Counted from the stretch's first letter, positions 12,923-27,028 are shown. The stretch is 64,000 nt of DNA from Nemania diffusa (GCA_038501195.1 JBBPUQ010000008.1:2800501-2864500), one strand, 5' to 3'. The notes: generated by a model not told the origin, from the sequence alone. Numbers and translations: made by a program.

Positions 12923-14210
12923 CGGAAGTTTAGTTGTGGGATGGGGGAAATCATGCCAAGAGGATATCGAGTCTATGATTCCGTTCGCTAGTAAATATCT
13001 TCCCAATACCGAAACAGGATACGTACAATACCTATACGCATACACTACTTTCTAGATACTTGATCATCATACCTAATATTAATTCCAATATCACTTGTTG
13101 TTCCTTCAGATGTAACCACTTCATACTTGCATGTTTATGTGTATTAAACGGCACCTCAAACACGTCTGGGCTTTCAAGTTTCCGGACTATTAAGTTATCT
13201 AGTGTAGCACATATCAATAATATTAGAAACAGGTAGCTACCGAGGCAACCTAAGAATAATAGAAGCATCATTAACAGCGAAAACTAAAAACATTATGTTA
13301 AAATGTTGTACAACCGGGATTTGAAGTGTTTGAGAAATTCCTATACTACTTACTATGCAGTAGTTGAAAATGGATAAAATAGCTAAAATGAAAATCAGCG
13401 ATAGTTCGCTTTTTTTTTTTTTTTAAAAAAAAAAGGCTCTAGTAGTTTACTATTATAATAGTTATACATATTTTAGCTCTTGTTTATTTCAGAATGGTAG
13501 CATAGCAAACGCTTAAATACCTGCTGTACCTATTTAAACCCATCTGTGAACAAGCCGAATGCGCACCGGATGTTTAATACTGGTATAACCACACTACATG
13601 CCGACACCATCCTTAATTAACCACGTGCGTGGCTCATGGTGATCGATCAGAATATATCTAAGAAATCAGGCAGGAAAGGCGATACAACCTTATAGCTATA
13701 CCAGTTGTCCATATTACCCTCGATGATACCTCTTACATCAGCGAGACTAGTAATATGCGCTCACGACTTTGAACGTAGTCCTCCCAACATCCAACGGCAG
13801 GATGTAAGGAGATGCGGTGCTAAATTTTGAGATGTAGTGTTAGGATTTCCATAAAACGATGCTCGCAATAAGATCCAGGCATAGCAAGAGGGGATTGGAT
13901 CTTGTTGCATCTTATTGCTTGAAGTAACAAATCCCTTTGTTGAAAGTTAAACTTCCGCTGTGTTCCAGTACAGTCCCTATGTAATAAATCAGTAGTGGGC
14001 TCTAGGAGGCAGTTAGTTATTAAACAATATCCTTGTTTGCAAACACGAAATTGGTTCCAGATTCCCCAGTCCTATAAAGAGCGCTTGATTCACGCAATTC
14101 ATTGTTACTTCGAAATGGTAGAAGCTTTAGCGAAGAGCATTCACAACTAATACTGAACAACAAGCTTTCACATACGAACAAACAACTTAAGTCAATACTT
14201 AAAACCCAAA
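12923..14210. other. Intergenic, no gene seen
   Basis: AT-leaning spacer between the PDDEXK-like and GT2 genes. It contains the T15/A10 palindrome described separately. A 79-codon minus-strand frame (13032-13271) has a hydrophobic start but no homologue I recognise and no promoter context, so it is not called. Confidence 0.5.
13410..13434. repeat. T15-A10 homopolymer palindrome
   Basis: Fifteen T are followed directly by ten A, flanked by CGC on the left and GGCT on the right. On either strand this can fold as a perfect A-T hairpin. It may be a slippage product or the joined tails of a lost element; nothing around it shows target duplication. Confidence 0.8.
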
Positions 14211-15509
14211 ATGCCAGTAGCACAATTGTTCTTGTTGGGAAGTCTGCTACGGGAACTAGCTGAAGGGCGACTTTCCAAGAAGTATATCGAGCAGTACAAG
14301 CCCTTCCCACTTCCAACCGAAGACACCCGCCTTTTTGACGCTTCAGATGTAAGTATCATAGTCCCAACAGTCAGTTGGGACCCCCAAACTTTTCCAAGAG
14401 CCTTAGTTTCTTGGCTCGTTAATAATCCCCGTGAGATCATCATCGTCACAGTCACGAGCGAAGAGCGAAAAACTCGTGCGCTTCTCGATTCGGCGCCGAT
14501 TCAAGAAACGATTAAGGACACGGATATCAAACTTCTATCTATCGGGTGGGCTAACAAACGAGATCAGTTAGTCAAAGGAATAAGGGCCTCGAGTGGGAAA
14601 ATTACTGCGCTCGTAGATGACGACGCCTTTTGGAGACCAATGACCTTACTCCATCTCCTCGCGCCATTTCAGGAGCCCGACGTCGGACTAGTAGGAACAC
14701 AAATCGAGTCTTTCGTCCCCGAGGAGAGACAAAATTCCTCTACTATAACGGTCTGGGAGGTAGCCGCTCTCCGTAACCGATCGAAACGGCGAGATGGTAT
14801 CAAAGCCTTCTACGCTGCCGACGGGTCTACTAATTTTACTATCTCAGGCGCGACTATGTTGCTCCGCGCAGTTATCGCGACAGATCCGGATTTTCAGAAT
14901 GAGTTAACGTTAGAGACTTTCAGGAGAGCGCTTCAAATTACTGGCGATGACTCCTTCATCACGCGCTGGGTCTTGTTCCAGCACCTCAGAAATGAACGTC
15001 GCCATCTGAAGAAATGGCGCCTCGGGGTTCAGATTATGCCAGAGGCATACGTTTCTACGGCGCTGACTACAGACATTCGCTTTGTCTGCCAAATGAAACG
15101 CTGGTTTCGCACGGGCCTCAGAATGCGCCTAACCCTTCTGTTTAGCGAGCCAGGTATTATTGCTTTCATACGCACAGCCCCCTATATGGCACTCAAAATG
15201 GTTGAGGGTTTGTTGAATCCTTTTCTTAACGTCCTTTGGTGTCTCTCGTTCTTCATGACTCTTAACCAACGGCCATTTCTAGCGTTACTACTTGCCCTTT
15301 ACTACCTCTATGCTTTCGCCAGTGGTTTGTTAGCATTTACTGAAGAGTTTCCCTATTGCGGAAGAAAAATCTGGGCAGCAGTCGTAGCAGATAAGGTCTC
15401 TCTTGTTTCCGACTTCTACTGCTGGGCTACGCTTTTTGTTGAAAACTGGGCTTCTCGCCCGGGGGTGGATAACAAAGGCCAGAGTAAAGAGAGATTCGCC
15501 ATCGAATAA
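14211..15509 (+). CDS. GT2 polysaccharide synthase-like glycosyltransferase (Cps3 type)
   Basis: A single exon encodes 432 residues. The GT-A fold of glycosyltransferase family 2 is clear: SDVSIIVPTVSWD near residue 45, the nucleotide-sugar/metal motif VDDDAF (Asp136-138), ADGSTNFTISGATML, the acceptor-side GDDSFITRW (Asp246-Asp247) and the processive-type Q-x-x-R-W motif QMKRW (Gln294-Trp298). After it come hydrophobic spans at about residues 335-350 and 358-380 that would anchor the enzyme and form part of an export channel. Fungal Cps3-like proteins usually begin with a transmembrane segment; here only a short hydrophobic MPVAQLFLLGS start is seen, so an upstream exon may be missing or the protein is N-terminally short. 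The expected role is synthesis of an extracellular or capsular-type polysaccharide at the plasma membrane; donor sugar unknown. Confidence 0.88.
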   Translation: MPVAQLFLLGSLLRELAEGRLSKKYIEQYKPFPLPTEDTRLFDASDVSIIVPTVSWDPQTFPRALVSWLVNNPREIIIVTVTSEERKTRALLDSAPIQETIKDTDIKLLSIGWANKRDQLVKGIRASSGKITALVDDDAFWRPMTLLHLLAPFQEPDVGLVGTQIESFVPEERQNSSTITVWEVAALRNRSKRRDGIKAFYAADGSTNFTISGATMLLRAVIATDPDFQNELTLETFRRALQITGDDSFITRWVLFQHLRNERRHLKKWRLGVQIMPEAYVSTALTTDIRFVCQMKRWFRTGLRMRLTLLFSEPGIIAFIRTAPYMALKMVEGLLNPFLNVLWCLSFFMTLNQRPFLALLLALYYLYAFASGLLAFTEEFPYCGRKIWAAVVADKVSLVSDFYCWATLFVENWASRPGVDNKGQSKERFAIE

Positions 15510-16004
15510 ATCGTCTAGATAATCAAACCCGTACTCAATACAAATATTTAGTTAACCCCTCCCTTTATAGAGAATTTTTAATTTGTGCACAGCTCCTTAG
15601 ATCAAGCCTTCTTTAAATTAAGTGTTATTTAGACTAGTTTCTTCTTGTTTCCCCCTCTATTCAATCAACCGAATTTAGTTTATTCTTTGTACCCTAGGTA
15701 CGGAGCGCGGTCGATCGAGTACTAAGATCTCAAGATTTAGCGATTCCACTGTCATCGCCCATTAGCGCCTAAATATTTTGCTTATTTTCCAATCAATGAC
15801 GTCTTGTCGAGATATATGGTCGTCATCGAATTTCGCATTGAAGATGAGCACACACGAATAAATAGGCACGATGTATACATTAGATCATAGACAACATTGC
15901 TGTGCGACCAGCCAAGTGTGCGACAATCTCGCTACACTCACCTACCTATCGTGTACCTAACGACCAAAACCGCTTCCACCGGTAACATCGCACAGGCGAA
16001 CGGG
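15510..16004 (+). other. Spacer between GT2 and FAD oxidoreductase genes
   Basis: About 500 bp holding the GT2 3' UTR and the oxidoreductase promoter. The in-frame codons upstream of the ATG at 16005 contain no other ATG before the reading frame closes. No other feature was seen. Confidence 0.5.
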
Positions 16005-18096
16005 ATGCCTCACCAGAACGGGCCTAAGGCCGCCGACGAGCGCCGTCGCGTCCTCGTCGTCGGCGCCGGGGCCGCCGGCATGTCAGCCGCCCACCACCTC
16101 GCGCAGCAGCAGCGCGCGGACAAGTTCGCCGTGACGCTCGTCGACGCCGCGGACCGCTGCGGCGGCCAGGCCTTCTCGATCCCGCTCGGGCAGCCGCTAC
16201 ACTACGGCGCCTCGTGGTGCAACCAGGTCAGTTCGCTGGAGCCTTTTATCCCCCCTTTCGGCCTGTCTCAGAGACACGAATTCCCTTAACGGGCATATTC
16301 TGCTCTTTCTACTCCTGCAAACTCCCGAAACACTGAGCAATTCTTACTATAAGTGGACATTATTGACTCCAGTGTTATGTGTAGGGCGTGCAGGGCGGGT
16401 CGCGCGCCTTCCACCACACGCTGGCCATGTTCGCGCGCGCGGGATATCACGCCGACCCAGTGGCGCTGCAGGCGTCGTTCGGCAAGGACGGCACGTTCTG
16501 GACGAACGTGTTCCCGACGGTGCGCACAGCGCGGCATAGCAAGGAGGCGGCGCGGCTGGCGGCGGTGCTGGGGCTCATGCGCTGGCTTGGGGTATTCTTC
16601 GCGCTGTTGCCGCTGCGGCTGGTGTTTAGGCTGCTCATGTTCTCAGAGGAGTTCGTTGATGTTGTCGTCCTCCCCATGACGGCGTTGTTCTTGGGCACGG
16701 GGAACGCGACGCCCGGGGTGCCTTTTGGCATGTTCGAGCGGCTTTGCTCGTCTCCGACTTATGGGATGTGGTACAAGACGGACAGGAACATGGTCGTTAG
16801 TAATAAGCCGCCCATGGTTGTGTTCCCTAATCTCTCTGAGTTTTACGAGACGTGGCGGGAGGATCTAGTCTCGAGGGGCGTATCGGTTCGCCTTTCGACC
16901 GAGTTGACTGAGGTTGTGCAGCGCGACAAGCACGGCGTCGTGGTCAGACTCAAGTCACGCGGTCTAGTGCCGGATCATCATAACCACAACGATGCGGAAT
17001 CGGGCGCAGTCACTAGCCAGGAACACTTTGACGAGATAATTCTGTGCTGTCTCGCAGACAAGGCAAAGGAGGTGCTAGGATGCACTGCTTCGTGGCGAGA
17101 GAAGAGGGTTTTAGGCTCTGCCAAGTTCAGCGACGATATCACCATCACGCACAACGACGCCGAGTACATGAAGAAGCATTACGAGAACTTCTACCGCGAA
17201 GATCTAGCCGTGGCGAAGACGAACGGAGTCGACCAGACTTCGCGGCTTCGCGACGCGGCGGCCAACTTTCGCCCTATGTATTACATCAAGATGTACGCAG
17301 AAGACAAGTCGAAGCTCGAGATGAGCTTCGACACGACGAATTACCAAAGCCAGTTTCCGGAAAAGGTGCCCTTCGAGCAACATGTCTTCCAGACTATCTA
17401 TCTGAATAAAGACCGTGACCGCCACTTGTGGTCGGACGGCGAGGTTCGCAAGGATCGCATCATTCGTCGAGATTGGTGGCACCAACTATGTCATAGCTAC
17501 ACGCATTACTTGTTTGTCGTACCGTGGATGATGTTTTTGCAAGCGCATAATCACACTCGGTTCGCAGGCTCTGTGAGTGATTCTCGGAGTTGATGCCCCC
17601 CCTTTTTTTGACTTCTATGAAGCGTCTAGGCTTCTTTCCAAGCGATATATATCAGGTGCTTTTAGGACGTCCTAGGGTACCTCTATACCGTATAAAGAAA
17701 GGATAATAGCTGACTCAGGGGGTATTGCAGTGGACTCTGGTGAACGCGCACGAAGTCGCCATTATTTCAGGCATTGCGGCCGCAGTCGATCTCGGTGCTG
17801 AGTACCCTGAAGACCTCGAGCATGATCAGTTTTCGTTTCTGTGCTTCCGACTATACTACTTACTTGCGTACGGGAAATGGTATTGTCGTAATTACACTGC
17901 GAGACGCAGACGATCCGAGCCGGCTTCTCAGTCTGCTAAGGACGGAAGCAGCTGGGCCACTGGATTATACGGCAGCGTGTACAATGGGCCCGGAGTATCG
18001 ACGGTTGAACGACAGACATGGCGCGAGGAAGTAGAAAAAGGCACCAGTACAGAGAACCTTGCAAAGGAGAACGCACCTAGCAGAAGCCAGCCGTGA
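16005..18096 (+). CDS. FAD/NAD(P)-binding amine-oxidase-like oxidoreductase
   Basis: Three exons (16005-16226, 16385-17572, 17731-18096), all junctions in phase 0, encode 591 residues. Both introns are 158 bp. The N-terminal Rossmann motif is VLVVGAGAAGMSAA (GxGxxG at Gly20/22/25), followed by an acidic strand end (TLVDAADRCGGQAFS) as in NAD_binding_8/amine-oxidase-like flavoproteins. The C-terminal FAD-contact segment SWTLVNAHEVAIISGIAAA is created only by the second splice, which supports the model. Between them lies a hydrophobic stretch (LAAVLGLMRWLGVFFALLPLR). The start at 16005 is the only in-frame ATG ahead of the Rossmann strand. The tail after about residue 530 is polar and poorly conserved-looking. 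It lies 495 bp downstream of the GT2 gene on the same strand. Substrate unknown; class is firm. Confidence 0.88.
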
Positions 18097-19408
18097 GAAA
18101 GAGGTAGGCAACTCAGATTCGTAAAGCCCTTGTGATCAGCTAGCAATAATAGGTGATGTTTCCAAAGTTGGTTAGAAACGAACTGTATATCTTCTAGATA
18201 CACTCATTCTTGTAAATCCCATATGAGTGAGAAATTACAGCGCTTGCATCACACAGTTACTTGCGGCATTGTACATGCGTCTCAGATGCTCGAATCGTCT
18301 ATTTGGCGAGGCCGAAATGCTAATGCCTACGCCGCAATCCTTGATAACATATCCACGGTAGGAGTTAGTGCAATAACATGCATATTAGACGATGTTCCCC
18401 GCCCAAGGCCGAAGCCGTCTCCCGATGGATGACGGGCATGCCTCGAGGAAATGAAAGACCGTTTGTTTATTCCAAGGTTGTCCCGCATACCAATAGCCTA
18501 TAACATGGATTGACATGCACGGCGGCGTTGCTGTCCGTAATGATATCCGTATCCGCATGATTCCTAACTCGCTTAAATACTGGTCGTCAGCGGCGAGGCC
18601 GTTTCGATTGTTGACAACCTCACAACAAGACGCTAAGTCTAGTGTCACCGTAGCTGTTGGTAAGACCAAACATCAGGCTAGTCCGGTGCATAATTTGCTC
18701 AGAATTCAGTACTGACGCACTAGCAAGCCATACGCACGTATCGCGAAGATCTACGTAGGAGTGAAGAGGCGCCAGGGTTAGGTAGGTAGCAAAGTTGATG
18801 GGGGCTAATGTCGTAGCACAGTCCGGCAGTCCCATTAGAGTTAATGAACTACTTGCTGACTGCGTAAATATAACTCGACATCGATTATGTCCCTGGCGAG
18901 TCGTTTACTGAATAGGCTTCTTTCTGTCCTGCTACTGTTATGACATCTACGCATAGGAGCCGCATCGAACAGCCACGCAAATCCTAAACGAAGACACGTC
19001 ACTTTTATGAATGTACCTTCATGCCATCAGACTGGAACTAGGAGAAACGGAGGTGATTCTTGAAAGGGAAATATATACGCATTCTGCCATAAGAGTGGCA
19101 CAGAAAATGTCGAAGGATTTCGATTCTTGGCAGAGGATCAGGCGAGGACAAATGGCATCAGCATATACCTACCTATTTGACCCGAGGACGGCCCGTGGGT
19201 AGGCGAATACATTCTTGAGCGTTGGAGTTAGCTGTTTATTCCTATCGTGGGAATATTAGCAGCATTCTGTATAGAGTAGGTAGTTTCCAGGCAACGTAGT
19301 AAGCAACGTCATGGTGAAGAGGCTTTGGTCACTGGTAAGCACTATCTTAAAATGATGATACAAATTGTAGCGTAAACAGTAATTCGCACTTGAGGGGACG
19401 AGTGGTTC
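18097..19408. other. Intergenic flank of the AT-rich element, no gene seen
   Basis: Normal-composition DNA between the oxidoreductase stop and the left TIR. Short frames on both strands show no family signal. No gradient of AT content is seen: base composition changes abruptly just inside the TIR, at about 19480. Confidence 0.5.
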
Positions 19409-19410
19409 TA

Positions 19411-19443
19411 CCGCCAAAGCTCAACCAACTAGGTTCGGCCCTA
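19411..19443 (+). repeat. Left terminal inverted repeat
   Basis: Begins CCGCCAAAGC and ends CGGCCCTA. It pairs with 30549-30581 at 32/33 positions. Just inside it a GGCCCT/AGGGCC hairpin and a TAGAG/CTCTA pair form a sub-terminal stem. Confidence 0.88.
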
Positions 19444-21146
19444 GAGAGTGCCGAAAGGGCCTAAACCCTCTAAAGAATAGCTTTTATGCTTATTTTTAAC
19501 GTTACTTTTATAATTTTAGAGCTTTTTTTATTAGTTTAGCTACTTATTTTAGTTTTTATTTAATGTTTTATAAGTAAAACTTTAATTTGTTTATTAACTA
19601 ATATTAAATATTTATAAATTAAACTTATAATAAGTTTATACTATTAATTTTATTGTAGTTTATAGTATTAATATAACATTAAATTTAATATTTATATTTA
19701 TTAGTATAGTTTATATATATATAAATTTTATGTGTTTTTTTTAGCTAACAGAAGTATTTTTAAATATAGCTAGCTATTTTTTTCTGTGTTATTTTTTTAG
19801 CTTTAGCAAAACTTATAAACTAAAGTTTGTTAGTTTATTTTTTAGCTACTAATTAGTTGTTATAGCAAAAAATTATAAAAGTTATTATAAAAGCTTTATA
19901 ATATTTATATATAATTAAGCTTAGTAATAAAAAGTTTATTTAAATATATAGATTTATTATATAGTAAATAAAAATATAAAAATAAAGTTTTTTTATATAG
20001 TTTTTAAAGAGTTTTAAAGTATATAATTTAAAATAAAATATTATTAAAAGTTTTTTTATACTAGTAAATTATAAAGCAATATAGCATTATTTTTTTTGTT
20101 TGATTTTTTAATAAAGTTTTTAATAAAGTTTTTTGTAGAATTTTTTATAAAGTTTTTAATAAAGTTTTTTTTAAACTTGTAAGTATTAAATAATATAAGT
20201 TATAATAAAGTTGTAGTAATAATATTAAGTTATAGCAAATTTTATTAAAGTTTTAATATAATTTAAATAGCTGTAGCAGTTTTAAAAGCTTATTTTTAAT
20301 TATAAGCTTTTAGTTTTTTAACTATAGTTATTTTAATATTATTAATTACTAACTTTTATAAGTTATATTTTTATTTTAAAATTTTATTTTTAAACTTTTT
20401 ATAATTATTAAGTAGTAACTTTAGAGCTTTTTTAACTATTACAAAAGCTTTTTTTTTATTTAAAGCTATATAAGTTTTAGTAATGTTATAGTTTTTTTAT
20501 AGATTTAAATATTAATATTAATTGTTAAGTTATAAGTTGTTTAAATTAATACTTTTAATATTAATTTTAAAATTATTATATTTGTTAAAATAAATTAAAA
20601 TATTTATTTTTATAAATAAGTTTATAATTAATATTTAATTTATAAATATAAAAATATAACTTTAAATATTGTTTATTATATAAATCGTTATAATTTTTTT
20701 TTAGTTTAGAGTTTATTTTTTAAGTAAATGTTTTAACTTTTTTAATTTTTTTAAATATAAGTTTAATTTTTTTTAAAGCTAGTTTTTAAAAAAGCTATTA
20801 AAGCTTATATTTAAAAGTTAAAAATAAGCTATTAAACTTAATAAAATTAAAACTAGCAAAACTTTTATTTTTTTAAAAACATTTTTAACTTTTTTAGTTT
20901 TATAAAAAGCAGCTATATTAATTATTAATATATAGAGCTTTTTATATATATAAGCAGTTAAATTAAATTTAATTTAATTTTTAAAAAAGTTTTTGTTATT
21001 ATAAATTATTGCATTAAATTTTATATTAATGTTTTAATAGTATTAATATTTTTTTTAATAAAAACTGTTTTTTTGCTATAAAAAATAATTAAAAGTTTTA
21101 GTTTTTTAGTATATAATCTATTTGCTAAAAAAAATAATACTAAAAT

Positions 21147-21414
21147 TGTTGGAATATTAGTATTTGTTACAACTGTATGTTGCAGTTTGTACACTGCAGT
21201 ATTTGTATTACAGTTGTACAAACAGGTATATAGTTATATAAGCAAGCACTTATTTCATACACTAATAGAAATTTCATTTATAATAAAATTTTCAGCTGTA
21301 CAAAAAAACTTCTTTTAGATTTAATTATTAATATAAATATAATACAACTAACTTTATATTTTGTTTATATATAATTTATATATATACTATTATATATATA
21401 TAGCTTATTTAATA
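21147..21414 (+). repeat. 5' LTR
   Basis: The better preserved LTR copy. It keeps blocks such as TGCAGTTTGTACACTGCAG and CAGCTGTACAAAAAAACTTC. Compared with the 3' copy, some forty-odd positions differ and all but about one are transitions. Confidence 0.85.
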
Positions 21415-24400
21415 CTAATTAATAGTTATAAAATATATTACAAATTAATAAAAATAAAAACAGAGCTAGTTTAAAGTTTAATTAAGCTCGATAAGTTTTT
21501 ATATTATATTTTGAAGTTTTTGCTTCGTATAAATCAAGTAATTTTTATATAACAAAGTTTAAAATAAAAAATTAAGTTCGACTATTATACTAAAATATAT
21601 TTTGTAGCATTATAAAATTTTAAATATAAAAAGCAATACTAAAAACAATAGTATATAATTATATTAAACTATTTATTATATAATAATTAAATAACAAAAC
21701 TTTTTTACTTTTTATTTTATATTTTTAATTATTATAACATTAAAATAGTTATATAACAAAAAAAAACTTTTTATAGTATATAATAATAATAATTAATATA
21801 ATAAGATCACTTTAATTATAAACTTTTAAAACATTATATATAAAAATATATCAATATTTAATTATAAAATTAAAAGTTTAACATTGTAACAGCAATATTA
21901 ATTATATTTAATATTTAAATAATTTGTTATATTATTAAATATAAATATTTAAATTTAATTAATTAGCTGTTATAAAAGTTATATATTAAAAACTTTAAAT
22001 ATTAAATATATAAAATATAAAATTAAATAAACAAATTAGTTTAATAAAAATTGTTTAATATTTTAAAACAGAAAAATATACAATATAATAGTAACAATAA
22101 TATAAAACAATAAATAAAACTTATATAAATTATATAAAACTAATATTTGTTTAATAATAATAAATAAATTTTTTTTTTAATTATTTAATTAACTTTATTA
22201 CTTTTTGTACAAACATTTAATTTACTAATTTTAAATTAACAGTTTTATATAATTATAAATAATATAAATATATTTTAATTAGAACTAATATAGTTAAAAC
22301 TAATTTCAAATATATATTTTTAAATATTTATAAAAAAAAACAATAAACTATTTATATAACTAATTATTAAATATAAATATATTTTTAACTTTATATATTA
22401 ATATATAATAACTATTAGTTATAAACTAAATTTTTAATTAATTTATAAATATTTTATAATATATTACTTTTTATATATTTTTAAATAATAGTTTTATATT
22501 TATATAATATTTGATTTAATAATATTAGATGTATTTTTTGAGTTATTTTTAACTTAGAATATACAAAACAAAATAATTCTATTAAAAAAATACGTTATTT
22601 TTTAAAAAACATAAAAAAAAAAAAAAAACTACTTTAATAAGTTATATAATTTATTATATAATAAAGTATAACTATTTATTAATATATATTAACAATTTAA
22701 AATAACAAAAAATTAATATTATATTATTTTTTTAACAATATTAAAAAGTTATACAAAAAACTTTTATATATATAATATTAAACTAAAAAAAATATAAAAT
22801 AAAATTTATTATATAATAAATATTTATTTTAATATTAATATAAACTATAGCTAATATTAAACTAACTAAATTAATATTACTTTTATATAAATTAAAAAAA
22901 AAAATTTCGATTTATTTATTTATAATATATTTAATATTATAATTATAAAATTTACAAAAATATAGCAAGCTTTTAATATAAACTACTAAAACAAAATTTA
23001 ATTTAATATAACTATTATATAAATATATTAAAAAGTATTAAAGTTAATAATAATTTTAATATTTTAAAAACTTATATATAAAAGCTTTTTTGTTAATTTA
23101 TAAATTTATTTTTAAATAATAAATAAAAATAAATTAAAATATTTTATACAAAAAATAAACAATATATATTTTATTAATTAAAAATATTATTAAAACAATT
23201 ATATAAAAAGTTTTTAATTTAAAAATATACAAAAATTTCTAAATTTATTTAATATTTAATAAAACTTTATATAATTAAAAAAACAACTTATTTAAAACTT
23301 TTATATAAACAAAAAATATTTTATATATAAAAAGCTAAACTATTAATTAATTAACTATATATTTTAAAAAAAAGTTTATATTAAAAGTATATATTTTAAT
23401 TTATATAAAATAACTTTTAATTATATATTAATACTTAATTAATTTTTAATATATTTTATAAAATATAAAAAGTATATTAAATTAAAATTAAACAAAAATA
23501 ACTAAAAAATTAACAAAAAATAAAAAAATCAATCGATTTAGTTTTTTATAAATAATATATTTATATATTATATAACAAATAAAAATATTTAAAACTAAAA
23601 TATTATTATTTTATTTAATTAGTTTATATTAAATAACTAATATTATATAAAATATTAAAATAAACTATAAAATATAAATGTTTTTAATTATTTAATAATA
23701 AAAAAAACACAACTAAAAACTTACTTTTAAATATATTTTTATATAAAAATAAATTAAATATTAAAAATAATATATATTTGTTTTAATAGCAGTTATATAA
23801 TTACTGCAATTAGTACTATATAAATAAAAAATATATTAAATATAACAATTTATTATATTTTTAATATAGCAATATTATTTTTGTTTTTTTTTAAAAATAC
23901 TAATTGTTTAAAAATATATTTCAATAATATAAAAAATTTAATTATACAATATAATAAAAAAACTATTTTTATTATATATAAATAAAAATATTTATTTTTT
24001 AATATAAATTTATATAAAATTAATATATATTTTATAAAAATAAAACTTTAATAGTTATATTGCTATTTTAAACATTTTTATATAAAATATTTATATAAAA
24101 TATTCAATTATATAAAATATAATATAAACTATTTAATTTTAAAAAAGATTTAAAAGTTTTGTTATTATTATTAATTATATAATTAAACATTTTAATGTTT
24201 TAAATTTTTAATTAAAAACAATTGCAATTTTAATTATAAAATAGTAATTAATACTATATAAATAAATAGCAAATAAGTTTTTTATATTATTAATACTGCA
24301 ATATTTTTTTAAATAATAACATTTTTAAAATTTATATTTATATATAATATATAAAAAATATTATATAAATGTTAAATTAATATATATTAAAAACTACTAA

Positions 24401-26790
24401 ACTATATTATTTATAACTTAAATATTAATTTTTTATTTAAAAAATTTCGAAATTATATATAAATAATAAATATATAATATTATATAATATTTATTAAAGT
24501 TTATTAAGCAGTAAATAAAATAAAAAAAGCATATAAACTATTTTAATATATATACAACATTTTTAAAGTAAAAATAAACTATTATATAAAATAAAAATTA
24601 ATTTTATAAATAACAATTAAAGCTTTAAATAATATTATAAAATTAAACAGTTTTATATTTATTTTATTAGTTTTTAATATATATTTAAAAGTTAACTAAA
24701 ATTTATTTTTATTGTTAAATATTATATAAAAAGCTAAAATAATAAAAAAAGCAATAAAAATATTATATAAAAAATATATAAAAGTCGAAATTAATTGTAT
24801 AATTAATAAATATAACAGTTTAATTATATATAATATATTTTTACTACTTTTAAAAAACAAAATATTTATATAAAAAAAAAAACAAAACTAAAATAAACTA
24901 TATAAAATTTAATCGATTAAAAAATTAAATATTATTATTAATTTAATAAATAGTTTAATATATTTTTAATATATATAAATAAAACTTTATTATTATATAA
25001 AAAAAATATAATTATTAAAAAACTAAAAAATAAATTTAATAAAAGTTTAATATTTTTAAATTTTTATTATATAAAAAAAATGCAGTAAATTAAAAAAAAA
25101 CATAAATATATATGTAACTTTTATATAATAAATTAACTATAGTTTTTTTATAACAAAAAAACAAAAAATATATATATTAGCAGTAAAACTGTGAAAAAAC
25201 AGCATAATTAATATATTTAAAACACTATTTAAAAAATTAAACACTATTAAAATTAACAATTTTGTTATATAAAAAGTATTTTAATTTGTTAAATATAATT
25301 AAATAAAATATAAAAATATTTAAATTTTTAAGTTTTGTTTTATATAAAAAGTTAAAAAAAAAACAACTAAACTATATAAAAAGTTAAAATTTATTATATA
25401 AAAATATAATAATTTTAAAAAAAAATTAATATTTATTTAATTTTTAATTATTTAACAAATAAATTAAAAACTATTATTTATATTTAAATTTTTATTAATT
25501 TATAACTATAATATTTTAAATAAACTTTAAAATATTATATAAATATATATATAGTTAAAAAATAAACTAATAAAAAAAATTTTTATATAATTGTTAACTA
25601 AACTAAAATTTAAATATTTTAAAAATATTATTTTAAAAATTATATAACTATTATATAAACTAATTAAATTAAAATTATATTAATTTAAAATATATTATTA
25701 ATATTATTATAAAAAATTTAATATATTTATATTTATATATAATTTATATTTTTTATATATAATAAAACAAATTAACAATTTTAATATTATAAGTTTATAA
25801 ATAAACAATATATTTAATTTTATTATATTAAATTTTTTAGCAAAAAAAAAATATAAATTATAACAAGCTAGTTTTTATATAAAACTAAAAAAAACACTTT
25901 AATTAAACTATTTAATTAAATTTAATAATAAACAAATTATTTTATTATATAAAAATAATATAATTTTAATTTAAAAAAGTTAAAATAACTAATTAGTTTT
26001 AATTAATTATTATATAAAAAAAACTATTTAAAAATATATTTTATAATATATATAAAAAATATATATTAATAATATATATTAATTAAAAGTTATATATAAT
26101 TTATTAATAATTATATAAATAATTAACTTTTAATTAAATAATATTAAAAATTTAAATTAAAAGATTTAATAACAAATAAACAACTTTAATTATAAATTAA
26201 CTTTTATATTATTAGATTTAAATTATATAAAATTGTTTATATTTACTAATAAATTATTTATAAACAATATAAATATAACTTTATAGCTTGAATTTATTAT
26301 TATATTAACAATAAAACAACATATAAAAAACAATTTAAATTTTAAAATTACTAATAATATTATATATTAAAACTTAAATAAATATAAAAAAGTTATTTAT
26401 AATATATTTATAAATAAATTATATAATATAATTAATAGTTTTAATAGTATAATTGTTTTATATATAACAATTTAATAAATTTTAACTATATTAGAAATTA
26501 TTTTAATTTTAGTAGTTTTATATTTAAATTTAAAATTTTTATATAATTATTTAATTAAACTTAAAACAATACAAAAAAAACAGCTTATAATTAATATTAT
26601 ATTATTTTATAAATTATATAAAAAAAAAAAAATCTTTAAAATATAATAAATAAATAATATTACTAATTTTATTAATATATTTATAAAACAAAAATTAAAC
26701 TAAATATTTAAAACTTTAATATTTATTAACAAGTTTATTATATAAATTAAAACATTAATAAATAAAATAAAAACAAATATATAATAAAAA

Positions 26791-26975
26791 AACAACTATT
26801 ATATAAAAACTGCTTTTTTTTTATATAAAAAAATACATATTTAAAATATTACAAAAGATTTACTTTTAACAAATAAATTTTAATAATATAATAATAATAT
26901 ATATAACTTTTTTTATATATTTTAAGTTTAATTTTTAACTAAAACATATATTTAAAATAAATTAATATAAATAAT
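26791..26975 (+). repeat. Internal direct duplication, copy 1
   Basis: About 185 bp starting AACAACTATTATATAAAA and running through a poly-T patch and an ATACATATTT block. It is repeated at 27029-27212 with transition and small-length differences. It lies in the 3' part of the retrotransposon interior. Confidence 0.65.
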
Positions 26976-27028
26976 ATATTTTAAATATAGTTTTTTTTAT
27001 ACAATATTTTATTTTTATATAATATAAA

